Positions 42,902 to 51,418 of a stretch of 64,000 nucleotides of DNA are shown piece by piece. The translations under genes were made by a program, and so were the position numbers. The stretch's first letter is position 1. Each line of letters begins with the position of its first letter. A model generated the notes under the pieces. It did no database searches, was not told the DNA's origin, and saw only the letters and a list, made by a program, of their open reading frames with translations. Location of the stretch: assembly GCF_024700075.1 (NCBI RefSeq), contig NZ_JAJONE010000001.1:3066001-3130000 (forward strand), written 5' to 3'. This stretch comes from Hymenobacter sp. J193. Lineage in GTDB: Bacteria; Bacteroidota; Bacteroidia; Cytophagales; Hymenobacteraceae.

Positions 42902-45103
42902 ATGCCCCTTGCTTTTCGACTATTTCTGCTTTCGCTTTTGCTGCTGAGATTTTTGCCAGATCCGGTTGCCGCCCAGGTACTTACCCCATCCAAGCTCACC
43001 AGCGCCGTCAGCCAGCCGTCGGGCCGGGTGGGGGAGGAGCTGGACCTGATTGTGAATGCCCGCATCGACGAGAAATGGCACCTCTACGCCACCGACTTCG
43101 ACCCCGACCTAGGCCCCACGGTTTTCACCTTCACTTTCGCTAAAAGTCCCGCTTACGAGCTGGTAGGCAAACCCAAGTCTATCAGCAGCAAAAAGAAGTA
43201 CGACGACGTGTTCAAGGGCGACGTCACGTATTTCGAAGGCACCGGCCAGATCCGCCAGCGCATCCGCCTGCTCCAGCCCGGCACGCTTACCATCAAAGCC
43301 GAGACGGAGTTTCAGACCTGCACCGATGTAGATGGCCGCTGCATTCCCGGCGAGCAAAGCCTGAGCTTCGGCCCGATTGAGGTAACGGGTACGGCCGCGG
43401 CACCACCTACTACGGCCGCCGCTATGCCTGCTGCTGCTGCCACGGCGTCTGGGGCTGCTCCGGCAGCTGCAGCTGCCGCCAGTCCGGCTCCCCCTACCGA
43501 TACGGCCACCGCTGCTTTGGCTTCTGCGCCTAGCGTCGTGCCCGCTGATACTGCTGTTACGGGTGCCCCGACCGCAAATACAGCTACGGTGGCACCAACC
43601 AATATAGCCGCCGCTACGGCGCCGGCTACCAGTTTGTGGAGCTTTGCTTTAGCAGCCTTTGTATCGGGGCTGCTGGCGCTGGTTACGCCCTGCGTGTTCC
43701 CGCTGATTCCAATGACCGTTTCCTTCTTCACCAGCGGAGGCGGCACGCGGCAGCAGGGCATCTTCAAAGCCATGGTCTACGGCTTGTCCATCATCTTTAT
43801 TTATGTGGTAGTAGGCTTGCTGGTGACAGTGCTGGCCGGAGCCGATGGCCTCAACCTGATCAGCACGCACTGGCTGCCCAACCTTATCTTCTTCGTGGTG
43901 TTCGTGGTGTTCGGCCTATCATTCCTGGGGCTGTTCGAAATCACCCTGCCCCACGGCATGGTCAATAAAATTGACGCGCAGGCCGACAAAGGCGGCTGGG
44001 GCGGCATCTTCTTTATGGCTCTCACGCTGGTGGTTGTGTCGTTTTCCTGCACGGGACCCATTGTGGCTACCATCCTGAGTTTGGCGGCCCAGGGCGAGCG
44101 GCTGACGCCGATTGTGGGCATGCTAGGCTTTTCCCTGGCCTTCGCGCTGCCCTTCACGCTGTTTGCCATCTTCCCGGCCTGGCTGAAAAACCTGCCCCGC
44201 TCGGGTGGCTGGCTGAACACGGTGAAGGTGGTGCTGGGCTTCGTGGAGCTGATGCTGGCCCTGAAGTTCCTGAGCATGGCTGATCTGGCCTACCACTGGA
44301 ACCTGCTTTCGCGCGACATTTACCTCGTCCTCTGGATTACCCTTTCCGGCCTGCTGGGGCTCTACCTGCTGGGCCGCTTCAAACTCTCCCACGATTCCGA
44401 CCTGCCGCACCTGAGCGTGGGCCGTCTGCTGATGGCCGTGCTGGCGTTCAGCTTCATGACCTACCTGGTGCCAGGTCTGTTCGGGGCCCCACTGCCGCTG
44501 CTGGCCGGCTACCTGCCCCCCCAGAGCCGCCACGACTTCACCCTGGCCGGAGCGGCGCCAGCAACCCCGGCTCTGGCCGCTGTCAACAGCCAGTGCGAGG
44601 CCCCGCGCTACGCCGGGTTTCTGGAGCTGCCGCACAACCTGCCGGGCTATTTCGACCTGGAGCAGGCCAAGCGTTGCGCCCGGGCCGTGGGCAAGCCGCT
44701 GTTTATTGATTTCACCGGCCACGCCTGCGTCAACTGCCGCAAGATGGAAGCAACCGTGTGGCGCGATCCGCAGGTACTTAAGCGTCTGCGCGAAGACTTT
44801 GTAGTGGTAGCGCTGTATGTCGACGACAAAACCGAGCTGCCCCAGGCTGAGTGGTACGTATCCCGCCACGACAACAAGCAGAAAACCACGCTGGGCAAGA
44901 AAAACGCTGATCTGCAGCTCACGGGCTTCAATGTGAATGCCCAGCCGTACTACGTACTCCTCGACCCCAACGCCCCGACCGATCTGGCGCACACGCTGGC
45001 TCCGCCGATGGCCTACGAGGCCGATGCCACCAAGTTCCTGCAGTTTCTGGATGCCGGCCTGGCCCGCTACCGCCAGCAAACTCAGCCCGTAGCTACGCGC
45101 TAG
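42902..45103 (+). CDS. DsbD-family thiol:disulfide interchange protein
   Basis: 733 aa. Signal peptide (LFLLSLLLLRFLPDPVAAQ), an N-terminal DsbD-alpha-like periplasmic domain (about 22-160), an unusually long Ala/Thr/Pro linker (about 165-240), then the membrane DsbD-beta core. Its redox cysteines are Cys264 (TPCVFPLIPMTVSFF) and Cys383 (SFSCTGPIVATIL). A C-terminal thioredoxin domain carries Cys609 and Cys612 (HACVNCRKMEATV). It moves electrons from cytoplasmic thioredoxin to the periplasm for cytochrome c maturation or disulfide repair. ATG 42902 starts the signal peptide. Confidence 0.92.
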   Translation: MPLAFRLFLLSLLLLRFLPDPVAAQVLTPSKLTSAVSQPSGRVGEELDLIVNARIDEKWHLYATDFDPDLGPTVFTFTFAKSPAYELVGKPKSISSKKKYDDVFKGDVTYFEGTGQIRQRIRLLQPGTLTIKAETEFQTCTDVDGRCIPGEQSLSFGPIEVTGTAAAPPTTAAAMPAAAATASGAAPAAAAAASPAPPTDTATAALASAPSVVPADTAVTGAPTANTATVAPTNIAAATAPATSLWSFALAAFVSGLLALVTPCVFPLIPMTVSFFTSGGGTRQQGIFKAMVYGLSIIFIYVVVGLLVTVLAGADGLNLISTHWLPNLIFFVVFVVFGLSFLGLFEITLPHGMVNKIDAQADKGGWGGIFFMALTLVVVSFSCTGPIVATILSLAAQGERLTPIVGMLGFSLAFALPFTLFAIFPAWLKNLPRSGGWLNTVKVVLGFVELMLALKFLSMADLAYHWNLLSRDIYLVLWITLSGLLGLYLLGRFKLSHDSDLPHLSVGRLLMAVLAFSFMTYLVPGLFGAPLPLLAGYLPPQSRHDFTLAGAAPATPALAAVNSQCEAPRYAGFLELPHNLPGYFDLEQAKRCARAVGKPLFIDFTGHACVNCRKMEATVWRDPQVLKRLREDFVVVALYVDDKTELPQAEWYVSRHDNKQKTTLGKKNADLQLTGFNVNAQPYYVLLDPNAPTDLAHTLAPPMAYEADATKFLQFLDAGLARYRQQTQPVATR

Positions 45104-45203
45104 CGCCCATTTCTGCGCAGCCCGTACCTTGCACAACCCGTCTGGCCGCCAGCTGCTGCCGGGTGGGTTGTCTGCTTTTCGTCTGCTCCATTTTTCGTTT
45201 GCC

Positions 45204-46331
45204 ATGAAAAAGCTTTTCGTACTTCTCTCGGGGTTGTTGCTGAGTTCCGCGCCCATGCTGGCACAAGTAGCCACTAGTGCCACGCCCGCTGACGCGCCGT
45301 CGGTAGATGCCAGCCGCATCACCCTGGTCATTCACGGCGGGGCGGGTACTATTACGCGGGCCCTGATGACTCCTGAGAAGGAAAAAGCCTACCAGGAGGC
45401 GCTAGACCAGGCCCTGCAGATCGGCTACGCTATTCTGAAAAAGGGCGGTACCTCGCTCGATGCCGTAGAAGCCACCGTGCGCTTCATGGAAGACTCGCCC
45501 CTGTTCAACGCTGGCAAAGGAGCCGTGTTCACCCACGAGGGGCGCAATGAGCTGGATGCCTCCATTATGGATGGACGCACGCTGAAGGCCGGCTCAGTAG
45601 CGGGCGTGACGGTGGTGCGCAACCCCATCAGCGCCGCGCGGGCCGTGATGGAAAAGTCGGAGCACGTAATGCTGACGGGCGCCGGGGCCGAGTTGTTTGC
45701 CCGGGAGAAAGGACTGGAAATAGTGTCGCCCGAGTATTTCTATACCGAGGCCCGCTACCAACAGCTGCAGAAAGCCCTGCAGGCCGAAAAAAGCGCGGGC
45801 ACGCCTGATGAGCTCAATGCCCCTACCAAGCCCGCGGCCCTGCCGCAGAAAACCAAGATAAAGCTCAAGAACGGCCGTCAGCCTACCGGGGCCATAGAAA
45901 ACATCTTCACTGAAGGCAAAAAATACGGTACCGTAGGCGCCGTAGCCCTCGATCAGTACGGCAACCTGGCCGCTGCCACCAGCACCGGCGGCATGACCAA
46001 CAAGCGCTACGGACGCGTCGGCGACGCGCCCATTATTGGGGCCGGTACCTACGCCGATAACAGTGCGTGCGCAATATCCTGCACCGGCTGGGGCGAGTAT
46101 TTCATCCGCGCTACCGTAGCGCGCGACGTAGCGGCCCGCGTGGAATATCAGCACGTGCCCGTGCAGCAGGCCGCACAGGCGACCATCGATAAAGTGGGCC
46201 GGATGGGCGGCGACGGGGGGCTGATTGCGCTGGATGCGGCGGGCAACGTGGCCATGCCTTTCAACTCCGAGGGGATGTATAGGGGCTATATCAAAGCCGA
46301 TGGAAAGCCTCAGATATTAATATATAAGTAA
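45204..46331 (+). CDS. Isoaspartyl peptidase / L-asparaginase (Ntn hydrolase), exported
   Basis: 375 aa. A signal peptide (KKLFVLLSGLLLSSAPMLAQ) places it in the periplasm. The N-terminal half shows ITLVIHGGAGTI and NAGKGAVFTHEGRNELDASI. The self-cleavage site is before Thr243 in KYGTVGAVALDQYGN, and that threonine becomes the nucleophile. RVGDAPIIGAGTYADN shapes the active site. It degrades isoaspartyl dipeptides or asparagine. All catalytic residues are present. Confidence 0.94.
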   Translation: MKKLFVLLSGLLLSSAPMLAQVATSATPADAPSVDASRITLVIHGGAGTITRALMTPEKEKAYQEALDQALQIGYAILKKGGTSLDAVEATVRFMEDSPLFNAGKGAVFTHEGRNELDASIMDGRTLKAGSVAGVTVVRNPISAARAVMEKSEHVMLTGAGAELFAREKGLEIVSPEYFYTEARYQQLQKALQAEKSAGTPDELNAPTKPAALPQKTKIKLKNGRQPTGAIENIFTEGKKYGTVGAVALDQYGNLAAATSTGGMTNKRYGRVGDAPIIGAGTYADNSACAISCTGWGEYFIRATVARDVAARVEYQHVPVQQAAQATIDKVGRMGGDGGLIALDAAGNVAMPFNSEGMYRGYIKADGKPQILIYK

Positions 46332-46351
46332 CTGAATGCAACCGTTGCCAC

Positions 46352-46393
46352 AATAAAAGCCTCTACTGCATCGATGTAGTAGAGGCTTTTATT
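46352..46393 (+). terminator. Terminator of the asparaginase gene
   Basis: AATAAAAGCCTCTACT pairs with AGTAGAGGCTTTTATT over 16 bp. Confidence 0.9.
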
Positions 46394-46507
46394 TGGCCTG
46401 CCCGCAGGCTTTTATGCAGGAAAAAACAGACCTTTGCGCGATTTTTCACGGGAAAAGCTTCGGGGTGAGGCCAGTAGGTAGGCGGGTTATGGTAGGTACA
46501 AAAAGAA

Positions 46508-46568
46508 AGGCTGCACCCACCCAGATGCAGCCTCCTGATAAAGGACGCACCCACCCAGATACGTCCTT
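46508..46568. ncRNA. Twin hairpins with identical loops next to the tRNA-like gene
   Basis: Hairpin 1 (46508-46533) has stem AGGCTGC/GCAGCCT; hairpin 2 (46541-46568) has stem AAGGACG/CGTCCTT. Both carry the same 12-nt loop segment ACCCACCCAGAT (ATCTGGGTGGGT on the minus strand). Stems differ but pairing is kept, so the RNA fold looks selected. On the minus strand hairpin 1 is followed by TTTCTTTTTG, and on the plus strand hairpin 2 by GTTTTTTT, so they may end transcription in both directions. The strand in use is uncertain; the minus strand, downstream of the tRNA-like gene, is favoured. Confidence 0.6.
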
Positions 46569-46605
46569 GTTTTTTTCTCCCCCACAAATCATCCCTGATA
46601 ATAGC

Positions 46606-46719
46606 TGTAGAAGAAGGATTCGAACCTCCACGGAGTGGTTAGCCGGCCGCCGGACCAGTTTTTCCCGAATCTCCACCCCCGAGAGAGGAGGGCATGTCTG
46701 CCAGTTTCATCATTCTACA
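46606..46719 (-). tRNA. Class II tRNA-like gene with 46-nt variable region and CUC anticodon loop
   Basis: 114 nt. Acceptor TGTAGAA/TTCTACA (7 bp), T8, D arm ATG-AAACTGGCAGA-CAT (the loop matches tRNA-Leu), anticodon arm CCCTC-CTCTCTC-GGGGG, and T arm GGAGG-TTCGAAT-CCTTC. All tertiary-contact bases (T8, A14, GG18-19, TTC) are present. The anticodon would be CUC (Glu codon GAG), at odds with a Leu-type body, and base 37 is a T. The variable region is about twice the normal class II length and can fold as a long arm (TGGAG with CTCCG; CCGG-CGG-CCGG inside). The discriminator is G; CCA is not encoded. It could be a non-canonical or regulatory tRNA. Confidence 0.65.
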
Positions 46720-46751
46720 AGATGTCCCGCGCCGTTTGCGTTGGATTATGA

Positions 46752-46759
46752 CAAAGGTA
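46752..46759 (-). promoter_or_regulatory. -7 box upstream of the tRNA-like gene
   Basis: On the minus strand TACCTTTG, a perfect -7 element 32 nt before the mature 5' end. No -33 box is visible. It supports expression of the tRNA-like RNA. Confidence 0.55.
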
Positions 46760-46868
46760 AAAATGAATCCCTTATTGTAAAATACTTGCAGACAATTTGC
46801 TAAAAATTTACATTCTTTTTAATAAACAGTTCATTTGCTTGAAAAAACAGCAATCATAGTTTTTGAAA

Positions 46869-47333
46869 ATGGCTCGTAATTACGAACTTGATGACACCGA
46901 CCGGAAGATTTTGGCCCTGCTGATAGATGATGCCAAGATGCCCTACACGGAAATTGCCCGTAAAGTCCACGTTTCGGGGGGGACGGTGCACGTACGCATG
47001 GCGCGGATGGAGGAATTAGGCATTGTGCGGGGGGCTACCCTCAACATCGACTACGCCCAACTGGGCTACGATATCAACGCCTTCCTTGGGATTTACCTCA
47101 ACAAAAGCTCGGTATATAACAGCGTAGCCGAGCAGTTGAAGGCCATTCCCGAAATCCTGAGCATTTACTACACCACCGGCAACTACAGCCTGTTTGCCCG
47201 CATCATCTGCCGCGACACCAACCACCTGCGGGAAGTGTTGCACGACAAGATTCAGCTGATTGAGGGAATTGAGCGCACAGAAACTCTGATTTCGCTCGAA
47301 GAAACCCTTAACCGCCCTATTCAACTGCTCTAA
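46869..47333 (+). CDS. Lrp/AsnC-family transcriptional regulator
   Basis: 154 aa. The N-terminal helix-turn-helix reads DDTDRKILALLIDDAKMPYTEIARKVHVSGGTVHVRM in outline (about 6-45). The C-terminal ligand-binding RAM domain (about 60-150) includes GYDINAFLGIYLN and YYTTGNYSLFARI. Such regulators bind amino acids and form octamers. The target cannot be deduced. It lies downstream of a low-GC region and is followed by a terminator. Confidence 0.93.
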   Translation: MARNYELDDTDRKILALLIDDAKMPYTEIARKVHVSGGTVHVRMARMEELGIVRGATLNIDYAQLGYDINAFLGIYLNKSSVYNSVAEQLKAIPEILSIYYTTGNYSLFARIICRDTNHLREVLHDKIQLIEGIERTETLISLEETLNRPIQLL

Positions 47334-47355
47334 GCTCTCAGCCGCGCACCTGTTG

Positions 47356-47400
47356 CAGCCTGCCCCGCCATTCCTTGGAGGGGCAGGCTGTCTGTTTTTT
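47356..47400 (+). terminator. Terminator of the Lrp-type gene
   Basis: CAGCCTGCCCC pairs with GGGGCAGGCTG, followed by TCTGTTTTTT. Confidence 0.85.
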
Positions 47401-47451
47401 ATAGCTGCTGCTACGTCTGGTTGTTTACTGGTTTTAACGAGTAGCAGTATT

Positions 47452-47580
47452 TATAGCAGTTTCACGAAGGGTGTAGAGACGCCTACTTGCGTCTCGTCAT
47501 TGAAAAAATAAGCGACACAGACGACAAGACGCGAGTACGCGTCTCTACAAACCAGATACATTGTTCAAGAAACTGCTATA
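47452..47580. mobile_element. MITE-like palindromic element
   Basis: 129 bp with perfect 12-bp terminal inverted repeats TATAGCAGTTTC / GAAACTGCTATA. Inside, two arms of about 28 nt (GTGTAGAGACGC...GCGTCTCGTC and its imperfect complement) form a long dyad. The GTAGAGACGC core occurs as a dispersed palindrome in several bacterial phyla. There is no coding capacity. It looks like a non-autonomous transposable element or a REP-type repeat. Confidence 0.7.
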
Positions 47581-47801
47581 GCATTATTGTGAGATGAAGA
47601 CTGTTGCTATAAAGTGCGTTATAACTAATCATGTAATCGAACAATTTTCTGAGCTGTATAAACAGAAAGGCGCGTAAATGAGTGGGAGATAGGATAATGG
47701 CAAAGCGGAGAGAGTAGAAATTGCCGGTATTTTTTAGGTCTTCCGGCGGCTGCTTGCGTACTTCTGTTTTGTATATTTAGCTTCTCCCAATCCAGCTGCG
47801 C
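47581..47801. other. Low-GC intergenic region
   Basis: No gene seen. The AT-rich sequence probably holds the promoter of the MORN/TonB gene; TATATTTAG at 47772-47780 is only a weak -7 candidate. Confidence 0.4.
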
Positions 47802-48754
47802 ATGAAGACACTCGTACTTATCATTGGATTGTTTTGCTTATCGGGAGGTGCTATAAGCCAGAGTATGCCGGCTATTTACCTCAATGAGCAGGGTGAGGAA
47901 GTGGTGCCCGACAGCGCCACCCACTACCGCATCATCGACCGCAAAACCGACGCAGGCTATACCATCCGCGAGCATACCATCAATGGCACCTTGCTGCTGC
48001 GGGGTACCTTTGCCAGCATCGACCCGGTGTGGCGTACGGGCTTGTTTACGTGGTACCATCCTAACGGCACCAAAGCCAGCCAGGTACACTTCGAAGACGA
48101 TGAGCCGGCCGGCGTGTACGTGGCCTGGTACGAAAACGGCAAAGTGCGGGAGCGAGGCCAGTTTGAAGAAGGCCAGCGCACCGGCCGTTGGGTAACCGTA
48201 CACCGCAACGGGCAGAAACGCTCCGAAGGTCGATACCTCTACGGGCGGCCCGTGGGCGAGTGGCGCTACTACTACGACAATGGCCAACTGAGTGCCATTG
48301 AACTGCTGAACCGGGCCAAGGGCCCAGCGCTGGCATTCTTTAACCTGGATGGCAGCCCTTTCGTCGGCAAGCTGCAGCGCCGCCAGATGCCGGAATTCCC
48401 CGGGGGGAGCAGGCTTTGCTGGATTTCATTAGCCGCAATACCCAGTACCCGCGCGACACGCGCCGCAAGGGCATCAGCGGTAAAGTGTACGTGTCGTACA
48501 CAGTTGGTGAGGACGGCCGGGTGGGGCAGGTGCGGGTTGTACGTGGTCTGGCCCCGGAGGCCGACAACGAAGCCCGGCGCGTGGTAGAACGGCTGCCGCA
48601 GTTTCAGCCGGGGCGCGAATACAACGTGCCCACGGCTGTAACCTACACAGTGCCTATTTCCTTCGCGCCCAACTTCAGCTTGTTTGGGAGCTCCAAGCCG
48701 CCCCGCACCCCGCCCACCGAAGCCCGCGCCAACTTTCCCGGGCAGCAGTATTAG
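47802..48754 (+). pseudogene. Exported MORN-repeat / TonB C-terminal protein, frameshifted
   Basis: The first frame begins with a signal peptide (KTLVLIIGLFCLSGG) and MORN-like or YwqK-like repeats (GLFTWYHPNGTKASQVHF, GVYVAWYENGKVRERGQF, GEWRYYYDNGQLS). It breaks at the six-G run 48402-48407 after RRQMPEFPGG. With one more G it continues as EQALLDFISRNTQYPRD into a complete TonB C-terminal domain (GISGKVYVSYTVGEDGRVGQ) ending at 48754. The rebuilt product is about 317 aa. The intact TonB domain argues for a one-base sequencing contraction rather than gene decay. Confidence 0.8.
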
Positions 48755-48792
48755 GCCGTTATACAACCTGGCAAAGCAAATAAACCACAAAC

Positions 48793-48828
48793 AAAAAGCC
48801 CCTCGTGCGCTGGCACGAGGGGCTTTTT
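48793..48828. terminator. Bidirectional terminator
   Basis: AAAAAGCCCCTCGTGC pairs with GCACGAGGGGCTTTTT between convergent genes. Confidence 0.92.
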
Positions 48829-48846
48829 ATATGATCCGTAATGCGC

Positions 48847-49176
48847 CTAAGCGGTTACCTGAGCGTCCAGTTTCTGGGCCAGAACGTGCTTGGGCACGGC
48901 GCCTACCTGCTTGTCCACAATCTGCCCGTTCTTGAACACGAGCAGCGTAGGAATGCTGCGAATGCCGAATTTGGCGGACGTCTGCGGGTTGGAGTCTACG
49001 TCCACTTTGCCGATAATGGCTTTGCCTTCGTATTCGCCGGCCAGCTCTTCTACTACCGGGCCTACCATGCGGCACGGGCCGCACCACTCGGCCCAGAAGT
49101 CCACGAGTACGGGTTTATCGGAGTTGATGATCTGGTCGAAATTCGCATCGGTGATTTCGATGGCTTTATGTCCCAT
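48847..49176 (-). CDS. trxA: Thioredoxin
   Basis: 109 aa. The active site WCGPC (Cys32, Cys35) lies in [13 protein letters not shown], and the cis-Pro loop is [13 protein letters not shown]. It is a cytoplasmic protein-disulfide reductant and could feed the DsbD-family protein encoded at 42902-45103. TACCTTGC at 49236-49243 on the minus strand may be its -7 box. Confidence 0.96.
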   Translation of the reverse strand: MGHKAIEITDANFDQIINSDKPVLVDFWAEWCGPCRMVGPVVEELAGEYEGKAIIGKVDVDSNPQTSAKFGIRSIPTLLVFKNGQIVDKQVGAVPKHVLAQKLDAQVTA

Positions 49177-49368
49177 GATAGAAAGGGGTTTGTGGTGATG
49201 ACAACGTGAAAGTGCTGCTTACGAAACTTGGGCCCGCAAGGTAGCAGATTGCGTTTCAAACAAGGAGCGCGCCGGAAAGTTCAGTCGGCCAGGTTGGCAG
49301 CTTTACTGTGCTCTTAGCATAGTCGACTGCTGACCAAACCCGGCGGCTCGCCACCAGAAGCCGGCTAC

Positions 49369-49752
49369 CTATTTTTTATCGACTACAAACTGATAGGCCC
49401 GGGCATATTCCTGGGCCCGGTTGCGGAGCTTGTAGAATACGTACAGGTTGAAGAAGTGCATGGCCCCCAGAATCAGGATGATGGTGCCGATTTTGATGCT
49501 GAGCGTTTCCACGCTGGCCTGGTAGCTGTTTACGGGCTCGGTTGTGCGCAGCGTGAGCGTGGCGTAACCGATGTTGACGAGGTAAAAACCCATCAGCAGC
49601 AGCTTGTTGACGGAATCGGCCAGCTGCTCGTTGCCATGGAAGATATCCACCAGAAACAGGCGGCCGTTTTTGAAGAGCGTGCGCGCTACCCACACCGTAA
49701 GCAGCACCGTAACGGGCAGATACACACCGTACACCAGCAGATGATAGTTCAT
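49369..49752 (-). CDS. Small membrane protein of unknown function
   Basis: 127 aa with about three membrane helices (YGVYLPVTVLLTVWVARTLF, KLLLMGFYLVNIGYATLTL and IILILGAMHFFNLYVFYKL) and a charged C-terminus. No named domain is recognised, though similar proteins occur in other Bacteroidota. It lies 76 bp downstream of the SDR39U1-type gene on the same strand, so both may be under the operator at 50801-50822. Confidence 0.75.
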   Translation of the reverse strand: MNYHLLVYGVYLPVTVLLTVWVARTLFKNGRLFLVDIFHGNEQLADSVNKLLLMGFYLVNIGYATLTLRTTEPVNSYQASVETLSIKIGTIILILGAMHFFNLYVFYKLRNRAQEYARAYQFVVDKK

Positions 49753-49828
49753 GGCTTGAAAGAGTTAAAGGTGAAAGGAGAAAAAGGTGAAAAGAGAAAG
49801 TTGGGTGTATCAAGTACGCGGCTGTAAC

Positions 49829-50743
49829 TCAAGGCAGCTTCGGCAGCAAATCGGCCAATGCCTGTTGGCAAACCGGGTAATGAAACCGAAAACCGGCTTC
49901 CAGCAGCCGCTGGGGCACCACTTTGCGGCTTTTTAAAATCAGCTCGGTTTCGGTGCGTAGCAGGAAGGCGCCTATTTCCAATAACCACCGGGGCTGCGGC
50001 AGGTGCCAGCGCGGCCGGTAATGCTGGTCGAGCAGGGCGTTGAACCCCCGGTTGCACAGCGGCTCCGGGGCGCACACGTTGAAGGTGCCGTCCAGCGCCG
50101 GCTGCGCCAGCAGAAACTCCACTGCCCGGCAGAAGTCCTCCACGTGCAGTACCCATTGCTGCCCGTCGCCCTGCGGGGTGCTGAGGCCCCAGCGGGCCAG
50201 TCGCGCCATCACGGGCAGCGCTCCGCCATCGGCACCCAGTACAATAGCCGTGCGCAAAGCCACGCGCCGCGTGCGGGGCGTAGGAGCCAGCCAGAACTCG
50301 GCTTCCCACTTTTGCGCCACCATCTCCGAGAAGTTTCGGCCAATACGGCCGCTCTCTTCCGTATTGGCTGGCGCCTGGCCCGTGGTATGCTGGTAAATGG
50401 TAGCCGTAGAGGAGTTCAGCCACACCGCTGGTGGGGCCTGGCACTGGGCCACGGCTTCGCCCAGTACCCGTGTACTTTCGGTGCGGCTACGCGTAATAGC
50501 GCGCCGGTTGGCAGCGTGGTAGCGGCAATCCACCGATTTGCCGGCCAGATTCAGCAGCACCGCCGCACCTTCCAGCTTCCGGGCCCACGGCCCCAGTGTG
50601 CGTCCGTCCCAGCTTACCTCTCCGAAGCGCTGGGCGCGTCGGGTAAGCGTGAGCACCTCGTACCCCAGCTTCCGAAAATGACGGGCCAGGTGCCGCCCCA
50701 GAAAGCCGTTGCCACCGGCCAGCACCATCAAGGGTTGATTCAT
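49829..50743 (-). CDS. TIGR01777 (SDR39U1/YfcH) family NAD(P)-dependent epimerase-like protein
   Basis: 304 aa. Rossmann motif VLAGGNGFLGRHLARHF near residue 8, NLAGKSV near 67, NSSTATIY in place of the usual catalytic SSA-x-YG region, and the DUF1731 C-terminal extension (RWHLPQPRWLLEIGAF, VVPQRLLEAGFRFHYP). The reaction is not established for this family. It is the first gene after the GbsR-type regulator and has a matching operator in front. Confidence 0.9.
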   Translation of the reverse strand: MNQPLMVLAGGNGFLGRHLARHFRKLGYEVLTLTRRAQRFGEVSWDGRTLGPWARKLEGAAVLLNLAGKSVDCRYHAANRRAITRSRTESTRVLGEAVAQCQAPPAVWLNSSTATIYQHTTGQAPANTEESGRIGRNFSEMVAQKWEAEFWLAPTPRTRRVALRTAIVLGADGGALPVMARLARWGLSTPQGDGQQWVLHVEDFCRAVEFLLAQPALDGTFNVCAPEPLCNRGFNALLDQHYRPRWHLPQPRWLLEIGAFLLRTETELILKSRKVVPQRLLEAGFRFHYPVCQQALADLLPKLP

Positions 50744-50800
50744 GGAAGTAAGAGGTGAAGGGTGGAGAAGAGAAAAAAATCGAGCCTATTCTTTGTTATT

Positions 50801-50822
50801 AAACTTTCAATAAAAATTGAAA
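50801..50822. promoter_or_regulatory. Second GbsR-type operator
   Basis: AAACTTTCAAT-AAAA-ATTGAAA matches the operator at 51393-51418 in its left arm and most of its right arm. It lies upstream of the SDR39U1-type gene and overlaps a possible -33 TTG on the minus strand. Confidence 0.7.
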
Positions 50823-50846
50823 TACATGGGCAAAAAAATAGTCGGG

Positions 50847-51368
50847 CTACGGGCGGGGAAGCATCAGTTTCATGAAGGTGCTGATAAACCAGTTTTCGTC
50901 GGCTTTGATAAGGGTAGCAGCGGCCTGGTCAGCAAACTGCGCGAAGTTCTGGATGCTGCCTATCATGTGGGTAAAGGCCTTGGTTTCTTCCGGCGTAGCT
51001 GCCGGTGATTCTTCCACCTGGCTTATTTCGCCGAGCACGCGCATCAGCGGCGCTATTTCGCGCTTGTGGCGCTCCTGCAGAATGAGAGTAGCCACCCGGT
51101 GAATGTCTTTCTCGGCCGAGAAAAACTCCCGCCGCTCGCCCGGCCGTAACTCCTTGCGCACAATTCCCCAGTCGATGAGGGCGCGCACGTTCATGTTGGC
51201 GTTGCCCCGCGAAATCTGCAGCTGATCCATGATGTCCTCGGTGCTCAAAGCCCCCGGCGACACCAGCAGCAAGGCATGGACCTGGGCCATCGTGCGGCTC
51301 ACGCCCCAGGCCGAGCCCAGGGTGCCCCAGCCTTCAATGAACCTGCGCTTGGCTTCGTCGAGTTGCAT
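50847..51368 (-). CDS. GbsR/MarR-type transcriptional regulator
   Basis: 173 aa. The winged helix covers about 30-95 (ALLLVSPGALSTEDIMDQLQ and ISRGNANMNVRALIDWGIVRK), with a helical dimerisation tail behind. The family (GbsR-like) represses transport and membrane-lipid genes. Its start lies next to a strong promoter overlapped by a palindrome, so it probably represses itself. The same palindrome precedes the downstream SDR gene. Confidence 0.92.
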   Translation of the reverse strand: MQLDEAKRRFIEGWGTLGSAWGVSRTMAQVHALLLVSPGALSTEDIMDQLQISRGNANMNVRALIDWGIVRKELRPGERREFFSAEKDIHRVATLILQERHKREIAPLMRVLGEISQVEESPAATPEETKAFTHMIGSIQNFAQFADQAAATLIKADENWFISTFMKLMLPRP

Positions 51369-51372
51369 GGCT

Positions 51373-51418
51373 CAAATGTAGGATAGTATTTTAAACTTTC
51401 AATAATAATTGAAAGTTT
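51373..51418 (-). promoter_or_regulatory. Promoter and palindromic operator of the GbsR-type gene
   Basis: On the minus strand TTG (51402-51400), 19 nt, TACATTTG (51380-51373). The perfect dyad AAACTTTCAAT-AATA-ATTGAAAGTTT (51393-51418) covers the -33 box. The -7 box ends 4 nt before the ATG, so the mRNA has almost no leader. Confidence 0.8.

Noticed and set aside
46508..46568. CRISPR-like repeats
   Set aside because: Only two copies exist, and the repeated part is a hairpin loop with unequal stems and no spacer array.
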